Assembly (NCBI RefSeq): GCF_003611275.1
Contig: NZ_CP020694.1
Location: 2,666,001-2,730,000, forward strand
Direction: 5' to 3'
Length of the DNA: 64,000 bases
Origin: Sulfitobacter sp. D7
Lineage (GTDB): Bacteria > Pseudomonadota > Alphaproteobacteria > Rhodobacterales > Rhodobacteraceae
Shown here piece after piece: positions 9,223 through 18,241 of the stretch. The position numbers and the translations under genes are program-made. The notes below the pieces were generated by a model. The model ran no database searches. It worked only from the letters and a program-made list of their open reading frames with translations, and was not told the DNA's origin. How positions within the stretch are numbered: the first letter of the stretch is position 1; every line of letters begins with the position of its first letter.

Positions 9223-10307
9223 TGCTGGAGGTCACGCTGCGGCATCGGTTCGACGGCTTCGATCTGGACCTGTCATTCACCACCGAAGGGGGCATCACCG
9301 CGCTTTTTGGCCGCTCTGGTGCGGGCAAGACGACCGTGATCAACGCGCTTGCCGGATTGCTGCGCCCTGATGTCGGCCGCGTGGTGTTGGAGGGTGAGGT
9401 GCTCTTGGATACGCAGCGCGGCATCTGGGTGCCGCCACATCGCCGCAGGCTGGGCTATGTCTTTCAGGATGCGCGGCTTTTTCCGCATCTTGATGTGCGC
9501 AAGAACCTGACCTTCGGCGCGCGCTATGCCCCGCGCGGCAGCCAAGGTGCGGACTTTGAGGATGTCGTGGCGCTTCTGGGGCTTGAACCCTTGCTCGTCC
9601 GTGCCCCGGCGACCCTGTCGGGCGGAGAAAAACAGCGTGTTGCCCTTGGTCGCGCCCTGCTTTGCCATCCGCGCCTGCTGCTGATGGACGAACCATTGGC
9701 GAGCCTCGATGGCCCGCGCAAGCAAGAGATTTTGCCCTATCTCGAACGCCTGCGCGACGGGGGATTGGGCCTGCCGATCCTCTACGTCAGCCACGCGGTG
9801 GATGAGATTGCCCGGCTCGCCGATCGGCTGGTCTTGTTGCAAAACGGGCGGCTAAAGGCGCAGGGCGCGCTGTTTGATGTCATGGCCGACCCCGCCGCCG
9901 TGCCCCTGCTGGGCGTGCGCGAAGCGGGTGCGGTGCTGGAGGCTGACGTCATCGCCCATGCAGAAGACGGGCTTTCGACCCTCGCCGTGCGAGCGGGGCA
10001 GCTGGAATTGCCGGGGGTGCAAGCGCCGATAGGCACGCGGGTGCGGCTGCGGGTCTTGGCGCAGGATGTGATCTTGTCGCGCCAGCGGCCCGAGGGGCTG
10101 TCTTCGGTTAACATTCTGCCCGTGCGGGTGGATGCCGTGCACCCCGGTGACGGGCCGGGCGCTGCCATTGCGCTGGACGCGGGCGGTGACCGCCTGCTTG
10201 CCCGCGTCACGGCGCGGGCAGTGCGCGATCTTGATCTGCGCGAGGGGATGGGGTGCTACGCCATCATCAAGGCCACCACCGTAGCGCCGGGCAGTATCGG
10301 GCGCTGA
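9222..10307 (+). CDS. modC: molybdate ABC transporter ATP-binding protein
   Basis: Cytoplasmic ATPase that powers ModAB. The 361-residue protein has Walker A GRSGAGKTT (30-38), Q-loop FQDARLFPHLDV, the signature LSGGEKQ (132-138), Walker B LLLMDEP (152-158) and the switch His in YVSHAVDE. A C-terminal MOP/TOBE domain (about 290-361) is expected to bind molybdate for feedback. It starts by overlapping the modB stop. The downstream gene is on the opposite strand and converges with no gap. Confidence 0.96.
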   Translation: MLEVTLRHRFDGFDLDLSFTTEGGITALFGRSGAGKTTVINALAGLLRPDVGRVVLEGEVLLDTQRGIWVPPHRRRLGYVFQDARLFPHLDVRKNLTFGARYAPRGSQGADFEDVVALLGLEPLLVRAPATLSGGEKQRVALGRALLCHPRLLLMDEPLASLDGPRKQEILPYLERLRDGGLGLPILYVSHAVDEIARLADRLVLLQNGRLKAQGALFDVMADPAAVPLLGVREAGAVLEADVIAHAEDGLSTLAVRAGQLELPGVQAPIGTRVRLRVLAQDVILSRQRPEGLSSVNILPVRVDAVHPGDGPGAAIALDAGGDRLLARVTARAVRDLDLREGMGCYAIIKATTVAPGSIGR

Positions 10308-11075
10308 TCAGATCTTGGGCGGCATCCGACCCATTTTCTGTCGCAGTCGGGCAACCAGATCCTCTTGCGGGATATCCGCCTCTATCGCCAGTCTGCGCAG
10401 GCCGAAATGCACATGGGCCATGTCTTGGTAATAGCTGGTATAGGCATAGTTTGTCGCCGCCCCGGCCACAGCGCCCAGCACCGGCACCGCCTGCGCGGCT
10501 AGCTTTTGCCCCATCACCAATGCCAGCCGTGGGGCCACGCGGGCGATCACCGCGTTCATCGCGCGGCCCGTCAGCGCCATGCGGACCGTCAGAAACCCCA
10601 GATCGGCACTATCGTCATCGGCCAACGGCCCTGCAGCGGTGAAGACATGGACGCAGTCGAACTGCACATTCTCAGCCGCCGGATCAAACCCATGTTCTGC
10701 CGCCACGCCTTGGATGACACGCAAAAGCAGCGTTGTGGTCACGGGCAGTTCGGCCAATGCAGTGGGCAGCCCCCCGGCCCCGCCAGCGGCCCCCATGGCG
10801 GTTGAGACCGCTTGGTTCAGCCAGCCCTGCTGGTCCTTCACATAGCTGCGGCTGGAATGGGCGGCCTGCATGGCATGGCCGAGCGCCTTCATCGTCGCCC
10901 CTTCGAGATTGCGGCGCACTGCACCCGGCAATCGGTCGATCAACCCATCCGCGCTGCCGCCGATGAGGTTCAGCACATGAATGCCCACGCCGCCCGCCTG
11001 TTTATAGCGGCGGGCGATTTCATCCAGCCGGGCGTCGACATCAATAGTGCTGAGCAGGTTGCTTTCGATCTGCAT
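10308..11075 (-). CDS. EcsC family protein
   Basis: A 255-residue member of the EcsC family (named from Bacillus subtilis; function unknown). Recognisable parts are LNLIGGSADGLIDRLPGAVR, the AHSSRSYV region, the glycine-rich MGAAGGAGGLPTALAELPVTTTL segment that may associate with membranes, and the C-terminal VPVLGAVAGAATNYAYTSYY. No signal peptide is evident. It converges with modC with no spacing. It is probably a single-gene unit, and nothing next to it indicates a pathway. Confidence 0.82.
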   Translation of the reverse strand: MQIESNLLSTIDVDARLDEIARRYKQAGGVGIHVLNLIGGSADGLIDRLPGAVRRNLEGATMKALGHAMQAAHSSRSYVKDQQGWLNQAVSTAMGAAGGAGGLPTALAELPVTTTLLLRVIQGVAAEHGFDPAAENVQFDCVHVFTAAGPLADDDSADLGFLTVRMALTGRAMNAVIARVAPRLALVMGQKLAAQAVPVLGAVAGAATNYAYTSYYQDMAHVHFGLRRLAIEADIPQEDLVARLRQKMGRMPPKI

Positions 11076-11126
11076 GGGCGTCCCTCTTTGAGCTTAGGCT
11101 CAATGTGGGTCGGGTCTGGGGTAAAA

Positions 11127-11606
11127 TCAATCGTGCCAGCGGCGAACCTTGCCGGTGACCCCGGCCCAAGCCCCCTCGGCCAAGGCGCGGCCCAAGATGC
11201 GCGCGGGGTTCGTGGGCGGGGGCATCTCTACGTCTTGCAGCAGGGTAAAGCCGAAGCGGTTGTAATAAGGCGCGTCGCCCACCAGCATCACACGTTCCCA
11301 CCCCAGCGGGGCCGCTTGCTCTAGTGAGGTTTCGATCAGCCCCGCGCCCAGCCCTTCGCCTTGCCTTGTCGGGTGCACAGCCACCGGGCCAAGCAACAGT
11401 GCGTTCGCCGCGCCGATGCGCACGGGCCAATAGCGGATCGCGCCCGCCAGAATGCCCGCACTGTCGCGCGCCACATGGCTCAGCCCCGCCACAGGCGGCA
11501 CGCCGTCGCGTAGCCGGTAAGACGACAGCGCCTCGCGCCCCGGCGCGAAACAGGTGTCGTAAAGCGCTTCGACCTCCCAATGGTCGGCGGGCCCCTCCGG
11601 GGTCAT
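11127..11606 (-). CDS. GNAT family N-acetyltransferase
   Basis: An acetyl-CoA-dependent N-acetyltransferase of the YhbS type, 159 residues from the ATG at 11606. The acetyl-CoA loop appears as LGPVAVHPTRQGEGLGAGLI (a QxxGxG-like motif), followed by VMLVGDAPYYNRFGF, which is characteristic of this subgroup. A TTG codon at 11627 could add seven residues, but MTPEGPADHWEVEALYDTCF is the usual-looking N-terminus. The acetyl acceptor is unknown. It is divergent from the flavin reductase gene, with about 105 bases between the starts. Confidence 0.83.
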   Translation of the reverse strand: MTPEGPADHWEVEALYDTCFAPGREALSSYRLRDGVPPVAGLSHVARDSAGILAGAIRYWPVRIGAANALLLGPVAVHPTRQGEGLGAGLIETSLEQAAPLGWERVMLVGDAPYYNRFGFTLLQDVEMPPPTNPARILGRALAEGAWAGVTGKVRRWHD

Positions 11607-11711
11607 CTTGTAGGGCGTCTGATGCAAGGCCGGAGGCTTTCAGGAGCAATTGCGGGTGGCGCTGGACGTAGCATGAGGCTAGCCATGGGTGCAAACCATC
11701 AAGGAGTGTTC

Positions 11712-12317
11712 ATGTTCTATCGTCCCGAAGACGGCCATGGTCTGCCGCATAATCCGTTCAACGCCATCGTCAGCCCCCGCCCCATCGGCTGGATCTCCAG
11801 CCGTGACGGTCAGGGCCGCGACAACCTCGCGCCCTATTCTTTCTTTAACGCTGTGGCCTATGTGCCGCCGCAGGTGATGTTCGCCTCGACCAGCGCCAAG
11901 GAAGACGTGGACGGCACCAAGGATTCCGTGGCCAACATCCGCGAGACCGGGGTGTTTTGCGTAAACGTGGTGGAATATGCGGCGCGCGACGTGATGAACG
12001 TGACCTCGGCCACCCTGCCCCATGGCGAAGACGAATTCGCGCGCGCCGGGATCGACAAAGCCGAATGCGAACAGATCGCCTGCGCGCGGGTGGCCAATGC
12101 GCCTGCCAGCCTCGAATGCAAGCTGACGCAGATCGTGCAACTGCCGGGAGAGGCGAACTTCGCGGTTTTCGGTGAGGTCGTGGGCGTGCATATGCGCGAT
12201 GATTGTGTGGTGGACGGACGGTTTGACGTGACGCAGTTCCAGCCGCTGTCGCGTCTGGGCTATCGCGATTACACGGTGGTGCGGGATGTGTTCGAGTTGA
12301 AGCGGCCGGATGATTGA
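11712..12317 (+). CDS. flavin reductase family protein
   Basis: A 201-residue FMN-binding flavin reductase-like protein. The fold is shown by the N-terminal FNAIVSPRPIGWISSRD and LAPYSFFNAVAYVPPQVMFAS stretches that line the flavin site. The ATG at 11712 is preceded by AAGGAG at 11701-11706, an ideal ribosome site, so upstream in-frame Met codons are disregarded. It may reduce free flavin or bind FMN as an oxidoreductase; the partner is unknown. A 291-base gene-free stretch rich in hairpins follows. Confidence 0.88.
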   Translation: MFYRPEDGHGLPHNPFNAIVSPRPIGWISSRDGQGRDNLAPYSFFNAVAYVPPQVMFASTSAKEDVDGTKDSVANIRETGVFCVNVVEYAARDVMNVTSATLPHGEDEFARAGIDKAECEQIACARVANAPASLECKLTQIVQLPGEANFAVFGEVVGVHMRDDCVVDGRFDVTQFQPLSRLGYRDYTVVRDVFELKRPDD

Positions 12318-12348
12318 AGGCTGAGGGCTGCCGTCGAGATGCAAGGGT

Positions 12349-12551
12349 CATCGCCTGCCCGCGGGTCGGCGATGAGACAAGGCCAACTGCCACTTTATGG
12401 TTCAGTCGTGATGTGCGTTCTCTATGTCGCGCCTAGCCTCGCCGGATCGCCTACCCGGTCGCACCGGAGGTGCGCTCAGAATGATACGGCACGCCTTTGG
12501 CGTGACGGGCGGGCAGGCGATGGCCCGGCGCCTTCGGCTTGTTTCCGGGCC
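12349..12551. other. gene-free stretch with nested and alternative hairpins
   Basis: Between the flavin reductase and SulP genes no coding frame looks real. CATCGCCTGCCCGC (12349-12362) has an exact 14-base complement at 12509-12522. The same 5' arm can instead pair locally, CATCGCC with GGCGATG at 12368-12374. Further hairpins are GCACC/GGTGC (12461-12473), CACGCC/GGCGTG (about 12491-12505) and GGCCCGG/CCGGGCC (12522-12551). It could be a structured RNA, a long 3' UTR or a repeat element; strand is undecided. Confidence 0.5.
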
Positions 12552-12574
12552 GGTGGTAACCTCGAACAAAAAAC

Positions 12575-12604
12575 AAAACCCGGCACCTCTTGGCGCCGGG
12601 TTTT
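12575..12604 (-). terminator. intrinsic terminator of the SulP gene, probably bidirectional
   Basis: AAAACCCGGC (12575-12584) pairs perfectly with GCCGGGTTTT (12595-12604). On the minus strand the stem ends in TTTT and is followed by GTTTTTTG, a good U-run just past the SulP stop. On the plus strand it could also end transcripts from the flavin reductase side. Confidence 0.88.
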
Positions 12605-12608
12605 CCAT

Positions 12609-14240
12609 TCAGTGCCCGCCCAGAACCCCGGTGCGCACGTCGTAATCAACCGCCAGTTCATAATCAGGGTCGTCATCGCTATCGACCATCAGATGCCCCG
12701 CCTTGGTCAGCAACCGGTGACAATCGCGGCTCAGGTGACGCAACTGCAGACGCTTGCCCGCCGCCTCGTATTTCGCAGCCATCGCCTCAATCGCCTGTAG
12801 CGCGGATTGATCCACCACCCGGCTGTCGGCGAAATCGACGATCACGACCTCGGGGTCGTTTTCCACATCGAAAAGCTCGGCAAAACCATCGGAGGAGCCG
12901 AAGAACAGTGGCCCGTGGATCTCATAGACCTTGGCCCCTTCCTCGCGCACCGACTGACGGGTGCTTGCATGGATGCGCCGTGCGTTGTTCCAGGCATAGG
13001 CCAGCGCCGAGACGATCACACCGACGACCACCGCCACGGCGAGGTCTTCCATCACGGTCACCACCGTCACCAGAATGATGACGAAGGCATCGATCAGCGG
13101 CACTTTCCGCAGGATGGTGAGCGAGTTCCAAGCGAAGGTGCCGATCACCACCATGAACATCACGCCAACGAGGGCGGCAAGCGGGATAAGTTCAATCACC
13201 GAGGAACCAACGAGGATGAAAAGCAGCAAGAACACTGCCGCCGCGATCCCGGCAACACGGGTGCGACCACCGGATTTCACGTTGATCATCGACTGACCGA
13301 TCATCGCGCAGCCGCCCATGCCACCGAAGAAACCGGTGACCGTGTTGGCCACACCTTGGGCAATACACTCTTGGCTGGCGCCGCCGCGCTTGCCGGTAAG
13401 ATCACCCACAAGGTTCAGTGTCAGCAAGCTTTCGATCAGGCCAATGGCGGCGAGGATCACGGCATAGGGCAAGATGATCTCAAAGGTTTCCCAAGTGAGC
13501 GGCACCATGGGGATATGCAGGCTCGGCAGTCCGCCTTGGATCGAAGCCAGATCGCCCACCCGCGGCACGTCGAGGCCGAAACCGATCACCAGAGCGGCAA
13601 TCACCCCGATGCCCGCAAGCGGCGCGGGGATCAGTTTGGTGATGCGCGGGGTGATCCAGATGATCGCCATGGTTGCCGCCACCAGCGCCAGCATCAGGTA
13701 GAGCGGCTGGCCCGAAAGCCATTCGCCACCGCCCATGCCGTGGCCGGTATCGACCATGGTGCCGGGCACTTTGAACTGGCTCATCTGGGCAAGGAAAATC
13801 ACGATGGCAAGGCCGTTGACGAAGCCCAACATCACCGGATGCGGCACCAGCCGGATGAACTTGCCCCACTGCATGACCCCTGCGAAGATCTGCAAAAGCC
13901 CCATCAGCACCACGGTGGCAAAGAGGTATTCAACCCCATGCTGCGCCACCAAGGCCACCATGACCACCGCCAGCGCGCCTGTGGCGCCCGAGATCATACC
14001 CGGCCGACCACCGATCAGCGCGGTGATGAGACCAACGAGGAAGGCGGCATAAAGCCCGACCAGAGGGTGTACCCCGGCGACAAAAGCAAAAGCCACCGCT
14101 TCGGGCACCAAGGCCAGCGCCACGGTCAGCCCCGACAGCAATTCGATGCGCAGCCGCCCGATGGAGAAACCGTCATCCGGCATCCAACGCAGATCGGTCA
14201 CATCAAGGTTCTTGGCAAAATTGTGCAGCGTGGCGCGCAT
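12609..14240 (-). CDS. SulP family inorganic anion transporter with STAS domain
   Basis: A 543-residue SLC26/SulP membrane transporter for an inorganic anion such as sulfate or bicarbonate. About 10-12 membrane segments include the conserved ELLSGLTVALALVPEAVAFAFVAGVHPLVGLYAA opening (residues about 31-65). The cytoplasmic C-terminus (about 440-543) is a STAS domain with VVIVDFADSRVVDQSALQAIEA. I start at the ATG at 14240, which has AAAGGA upstream; the open frame continues 24 residues further without family character. Ion specificity cannot be told from sequence. A terminator follows the stop. Confidence 0.92.
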   Translation of the reverse strand: MRATLHNFAKNLDVTDLRWMPDDGFSIGRLRIELLSGLTVALALVPEAVAFAFVAGVHPLVGLYAAFLVGLITALIGGRPGMISGATGALAVVMVALVAQHGVEYLFATVVLMGLLQIFAGVMQWGKFIRLVPHPVMLGFVNGLAIVIFLAQMSQFKVPGTMVDTGHGMGGGEWLSGQPLYLMLALVAATMAIIWITPRITKLIPAPLAGIGVIAALVIGFGLDVPRVGDLASIQGGLPSLHIPMVPLTWETFEIILPYAVILAAIGLIESLLTLNLVGDLTGKRGGASQECIAQGVANTVTGFFGGMGGCAMIGQSMINVKSGGRTRVAGIAAAVFLLLFILVGSSVIELIPLAALVGVMFMVVIGTFAWNSLTILRKVPLIDAFVIILVTVVTVMEDLAVAVVVGVIVSALAYAWNNARRIHASTRQSVREEGAKVYEIHGPLFFGSSDGFAELFDVENDPEVVIVDFADSRVVDQSALQAIEAMAAKYEAAGKRLQLRHLSRDCHRLLTKAGHLMVDSDDDPDYELAVDYDVRTGVLGGH

Positions 14241-14528
14241 GGGGGCGTCCTTTGACTTTCGGAAAACGGATATAGCGCCCTGACCGCGGATGCGGGGCGC
14301 TTTTGGCTGCATCTAGAGGAATTTCGCCGCAAAGAAAAGCGTATTGCCTCCCCTCGGGCAGAGTTTGCTGCAATGCAGAAACACTTTGGCGGACCGAGTA
14401 AGCGGCGCAGGACCGGTACCTCCTGACGCAGACGTGTCGCGTCTCTTGGCAAAAACACTTGATCCCCGTGGCATTCTATGAGGTTCTTTGGGCCTTACCG
14501 GCAACCATCCAAGGCACAGGCTCCCTCC
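14241..14528. other. divergent intergenic region between the SulP gene and mtnP
   Basis: 288 bases with no convincing gene. Promoters for both divergent genes must lie here. I could not settle on a well-spaced -35/-10 pair or an operator. Confidence 0.5.
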
Positions 14529-15401
14529 ATGACAGATACGAAAATCGCCGTGATCGGCGGCTCCGGCATTTACGACATCGACGGGCTTCAGGATGCCGAT
14601 TGGGTCACGGTTGAGACTCCTTGGGGCGCGCCGTCGGATCAGGTGCTGACCGGAACGCTGAACGGGGTCGCCATGGTCTTTCTGCCGCGCCATGGCCGGG
14701 GGCATGTGCATACGCCGACCTCTGTCCCCTACCGCGCGAATATCGACGCGCTCAAGCGATTGGGCTGTACGGATGTGATCAGCGTTTCCGCCTGCGGGTC
14801 GTTCCGCGAGGAGATGGCACCGGGGGATTTCGTGGTCGTCGATCAGTTCATCGACCGCACCATGGCCCGCGAGAAAAGCTTTTTCGGCCCCGGCTGCGTG
14901 GCCCATGTCTCTGTCGCCCATCCCACCTGCCCGCGGTTAAGCGACGCCTGCGAGACCGCCGCGCGGGACGCGGGCATTAACGTGCACCGTGGCGGCACCT
15001 ATCTGGCAATGGAGGGGCCGCAGTTCTCGACATTGGCGGAATCGAAAATGTACCGCGAAAGCTGGGGCGCGGATGTGATCGGCATGACCAATATGCCCGA
15101 GGCGAAATTGGCCCGCGAGGCAGAGCTTTGCTATGCCTCTGTCGCAATGATCACCGACTATGACAGCTGGCATCCGGATCACGGTGAGGTGGATGTAACG
15201 CAGATCATCGCCACCTTGATGGGCAATGCCGACAAGGGCCGCGCCATGGTCTCGCGCCTGCCCGCGCTTTTGGGTGCCGAGCGCGCGCCCTGCCCGCATG
15301 GCTGTGACCGGGCGCTGGAGTTTGCGATCCTGACCCAGCCGGATGCGCGCGATCCTGAGTTGCTGGCCAAGCTGGATGCGGTGGCGGGGCGGATGCTTTG
15401 A
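14529..15401 (+). CDS. mtnP: S-methyl-5'-thioadenosine phosphorylase
   Basis: Phosphorolyses methylthioadenosine to adenine and methylthioribose-1-phosphate, removing the by-product of polyamine synthesis. The 290-residue protein begins MTDTKIAVIGGSGIYDIDGL and has the phosphate-site PRHGRGHVHTP, SACGSFREEMAPGDFVVVDQ and MEGPQFST, which place it in the MTAP/PNP family. An upstream in-frame ATG at 14478 would add 17 residues and is less likely. The adenine produced is the substrate of apt 168 bases downstream, so the pair forms a short salvage route to AMP. Confidence 0.95.
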   Translation: MTDTKIAVIGGSGIYDIDGLQDADWVTVETPWGAPSDQVLTGTLNGVAMVFLPRHGRGHVHTPTSVPYRANIDALKRLGCTDVISVSACGSFREEMAPGDFVVVDQFIDRTMAREKSFFGPGCVAHVSVAHPTCPRLSDACETAARDAGINVHRGGTYLAMEGPQFSTLAESKMYRESWGADVIGMTNMPEAKLAREAELCYASVAMITDYDSWHPDHGEVDVTQIIATLMGNADKGRAMVSRLPALLGAERAPCPHGCDRALEFAILTQPDARDPELLAKLDAVAGRML

Positions 15402-15436
15402 CCGCGGGCGGAGGCCCTGCTTGGCTGAGTGCGGAC

Positions 15437-15457
15437 GGTATTTAAGAAAGGATGAAG
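15437..15457 (+). repeat. dispersed 21-bp AT-rich motif, copy 1
   Basis: GGTATTTAAGAAAGGATGAA plus G, in the mtnP-apt gap. Its first 20 bases recur exactly, inverted, at 49210-49229, and a near-copy lies at 49058-49078. It stands out as AT-rich in a GC-rich background. Confidence 0.7.
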
Positions 15458-15569
15458 GGAGGGGGGTTGGCGCCCCTTTCTGGATGTTGTGCGGCGGGCG
15501 CAGATGGGGGGTTCGCCCGGGCGGCGCGTTGCGCTAAGACGGGTCCGGTCAAACACGCGGAAGGGCGGC

Positions 15570-16100
15570 ATGAAACAGGTTCAGGATTATATTCGCACGA
15601 TCGTAGATTTCCCCCATGAGGGAATCATGTTTCGTGACGTGACAACGCTTTTTGCCGATCCGCGCGGGTTTCGCATGGCGATCGACCAGATGCTGCATCC
15701 CTATGCGGGGATCAACATCGACAAGGTGGTCGGGTTGGAAGCGCGCGGTTTCATCCTTGGCGGGGCGATTGCGCATCAATTGAGCGTGGGTTTTGTGCCG
15801 ATCCGCAAGAAGGGCAAGCTGCCCGGCACGGTGATCAGTCAAGAATATAAGCTTGAATATGGCGAGGCCATTGTTGAGCTGCATGACGATGCGATCAAGC
15901 CGGGCGAGAAGGTTTTGGTTGTGGACGATCTGCTGGCCACGGGTGGTACGGCGGAGGCCGGGATCAAACTGATTGAGCGTTTGGGGGGTGAGATCGTCTC
16001 TTGCGCCTTTATCATTGATCTGCCCGAATTGGGCGGGCGCAAGCGTTTGGAAGCGCTTGGCAAAGAGGTCCATGCGCTTTGCGCTTTCGACGGGCTTTAA
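15570..16100 (+). CDS. apt: adenine phosphoribosyltransferase
   Basis: Converts adenine and PRPP to AMP. The 176-residue protein has the PRPP-binding motif [14 protein letters not shown] (115-128) and the family N-terminus [21 protein letters not shown]. The ATG at 15570 follows AAGGG; upstream in-frame codons to 15489 are Arg-rich and unlikely to be translated. It probably acts with mtnP in the methylthioadenosine salvage route. Its stop overlaps that of the convergent oxidase gene by four bases. Confidence 0.95.
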   Translation: MKQVQDYIRTIVDFPHEGIMFRDVTTLFADPRGFRMAIDQMLHPYAGINIDKVVGLEARGFILGGAIAHQLSVGFVPIRKKGKLPGTVISQEYKLEYGEAIVELHDDAIKPGEKVLVVDDLLATGGTAEAGIKLIERLGGEIVSCAFIIDLPELGGRKRLEALGKEVHALCAFDGL

Positions 16101-17512
16101 CCGCGTAGGACGGCACCGGGGTTCATGATGCCCTTGGGGTCGAGGGCCGTTTTGATCGCCCGCATGGCGGCGAGCTTGGCGGGGTCGCCGTAGCGTTCGA
16201 GGTCATCGACCTTGACGCGGCCCACGCCATGTTCCGCGCTGAATGACCCGCCGAGTTCATGGACGAGATCGTGGACCAGACCTTTCACATCATCGCGTTG
16301 ATCTTCGTAATCGGCGCGGGTTTTGCCCTTTGCGGGGAAGACGTTGTAATGCAGGTTGCCGTCTCCGACATGGCCGAAGCAGTTGATGCGGAAATCGCCG
16401 AGGGCGTTCAGCGCTTTGGTGGCGCGGGTGATGAATTCGGGGATTGCGCCGAGCGGTACCGAGATGTCGTGGCTGGAGACCGAGCCGATCAGGCGGTTGG
16501 CCTCTGGGATGGTTTCGCGGATCGTCCAGAAATCTTGGGCCTGCTGGGCGTTTTGGGCGATGACACCGTCCGAGACGAGCCCTGCGTCGAGGGCGGCGGC
16601 GAAGAGTGTCTCTAGCGCGGCGTGGGTATCGATCTCTCCGGGGGTGCCGATGTCGATCAAGACGCTCCATTGCGGGGTTTCGGCGAAGGGTTGGCGGATG
16701 TTGGGCAGGGTTTCGTTAAGGAAATCGAAACTTCTGCGGTGCATCAGTTCGAAAGCGCTGATCATTTCGCCCAAGTGGTCCCGCGCGAGGGAGAGAAGCG
16801 TCAGCGCCGCCGCTGGGCTTTCGACGACCATCAACGCGGTGCCACTGCGGGCCGGGCGCGCGTAGAGTTTGAGGGCGGCGGCGGTGATCACGCCGAGCGT
16901 GCCTTCGGCGCCGATCAGCAGGTTGCGCAGGTCGTAGCCGGTGTTGTTTTTGCGTAGGCGCGTGAGGCCGTGCCAAATCTGGCCGTCGGGCAGGACGGCT
17001 TCGAGACCGAGGCAAAGGTCGCGGGCATTGCCGTAGCGCAGCACGCCGGTGCCGCCTGCGTTGGTCGAGAGTGTGCCGCCGATGCGCGCCGTCCCTTCGG
17101 CGGCGAGGGACAAGGGGTAGAGGCGGTTTGCTTCTTCGGCGGCGGTTTGGACATCGGCGAGGATGACGCCCGCTTCGGCGACCAGCACATTCTCTTCGGG
17201 CAGGACGGCTCGTATGCGGTTCATGCGTTCGAGGGAGAGGATCAGGGGTGCTGGGCCATCGCCGCTGATCTGGCCGCCGACAAGGCCGGTACCGCCACCA
17301 TAGGGCACCACCGGCACGCGGGCGGCATGGGCGGCGCGGATCAGGGTGGCGACCTCTTCGGTGCTGCGCGGCAGGGCCAGCACACCGCCCTGCCCGGCGT
17401 AGCGGCCTCGGGGTTCTTCGAGGTAGCGCTGTTCGGGCTTGCGCAGCACGTCGTCGGGCAGTTGTGCGCGCAGGGTATCGGTGAAGGCTGTGTCGGCGGG
17501 GTTCAGTGTCAT
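16097..17512 (-). CDS. FAD-linked oxidase of the GlcD / D-2-hydroxyacid dehydrogenase type
   Basis: A 471-residue flavoprotein with an N-terminal FAD-binding domain (PCMH type, about 40-180). It contains [19 protein letters not shown] and [20 protein letters not shown]. The C-terminal substrate domain ends in [17 protein letters not shown] and [11 protein letters not shown]. These are the marks of the GlcD/DLD/D-2-hydroxyglutarate dehydrogenase family, which oxidises a 2-hydroxyacid to a 2-oxoacid and passes electrons to the respiratory chain or an electron-transfer flavoprotein. Glycolate, D-lactate and D-2-hydroxyglutarate are all possible. No glcE/glcF partner is adjacent, which argues against a classical glycolate oxidase. 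Confidence 0.88.
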   Translation of the reverse strand: MTLNPADTAFTDTLRAQLPDDVLRKPEQRYLEEPRGRYAGQGGVLALPRSTEEVATLIRAAHAARVPVVPYGGGTGLVGGQISGDGPAPLILSLERMNRIRAVLPEENVLVAEAGVILADVQTAAEEANRLYPLSLAAEGTARIGGTLSTNAGGTGVLRYGNARDLCLGLEAVLPDGQIWHGLTRLRKNNTGYDLRNLLIGAEGTLGVITAAALKLYARPARSGTALMVVESPAAALTLLSLARDHLGEMISAFELMHRRSFDFLNETLPNIRQPFAETPQWSVLIDIGTPGEIDTHAALETLFAAALDAGLVSDGVIAQNAQQAQDFWTIRETIPEANRLIGSVSSHDISVPLGAIPEFITRATKALNALGDFRINCFGHVGDGNLHYNVFPAKGKTRADYEDQRDDVKGLVHDLVHELGGSFSAEHGVGRVKVDDLERYGDPAKLAAMRAIKTALDPKGIMNPGAVLRG

Positions 17513-17656
17513 GGTCCTTTGATCCTGCGCAGGGCGGGAGGATGCAAGGGCAAAGCGTATGAACAGTCGGTGCGGATGCTTGATGGGGATGGGGGAGTGT
17601 TCCCCCTGTGTGAACCCTGCGGGACCCGGGGGACGTTTCGGACAGCGCCCGGAGAC

Positions 17657-18241
17657 CTAGCCGACATCCGTGCGGCCGCGCCGATCTTTACGGAGGGAGG
17701 CATAGAGCACATGGGTCCGCCAGCGGCCATCGATTTGCAAATAGCTTTGCGCGACGCCCTCATATTTAAAGCCCGCCTTTTCGAGCAGGCCGCGGGAGGC
17801 TTGGTTTTCCGGCAGGCAGGCGGCCTCGATGCGGGACAGATCTAGCCGGGTGAAGGCCTGATGCACCGTCGCCTCTATCGCCTCGCGCATGTAGCCTTGG
17901 CGGGCGAAGGGTTCGCCCGTCCAATAGCCGAGCGTGCCGGATTGCGCGGGGCCGCGGCGGATGTTGTCGAGCGTGATGGCGCCGACGAGGTTTTGATCGC
18001 TGCGGCGGATCAGGAAGAGTGGCATGGCGTTGCCCGAAGACACCGAGCGCTGCGCCCAGTAGACGCGGTTGGTGAAAGCCTTGCGGGTGAGGTGATCCTC
18101 GGCCCATGTCGGCTCCCACGGGCGCAGGTAGTCGTTGCTGGCGCGGCGCAGGGCGGACCAGGCGCGGAAATCGGCATGGATCGGCGGACGCAGGGTCAGC
18201 CGTTCCGTTTCGATCCGCAGTTTGCGTCGCCCCAGCAGCAT
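17657..18241 (-). CDS. RimJ/RimL-type GNAT acetyltransferase
   Basis: A 194-residue acetyltransferase resembling RimJ, which acetylates the N-terminus of ribosomal protein S5. It has the subgroup N-terminus RIETERLTLRPP, the NLVGAITLDNI strand, GYWTGEPFARQGYMREAIEA as the acetyl-CoA loop and LPENQASRGLLEKAGFKYEG. Its ATG overlaps the stop of the M16 peptidase gene by one base, so it is translated as the tail of the thrC-peptidase unit. The natural acceptor protein is inferred only from the family. Confidence 0.85.
   Translation of the reverse strand: MLLGRRKLRIETERLTLRPPIHADFRAWSALRRASNDYLRPWEPTWAEDHLTRKAFTNRVYWAQRSVSSGNAMPLFLIRRSDQNLVGAITLDNIRRGPAQSGTLGYWTGEPFARQGYMREAIEATVHQAFTRLDLSRIEAACLPENQASRGLLEKAGFKYEGVAQSYLQIDGRWRTHVLYASLRKDRRGRTDVG

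Noticed and set aside
12807-14255. 482-codon His/Asp-rich frame on the plus strand
   Set aside because: It mirrors the membrane-helix codons of the SulP gene on the other strand; the His-rich look is an artefact of that.
17513-17656. GTTCCCCC...GGGGGAC inverted repeat after the RimJ-type gene
   Set aside because: Only five or six paired bases with a long GC-rich loop and no U-run; too weak to call a terminator.
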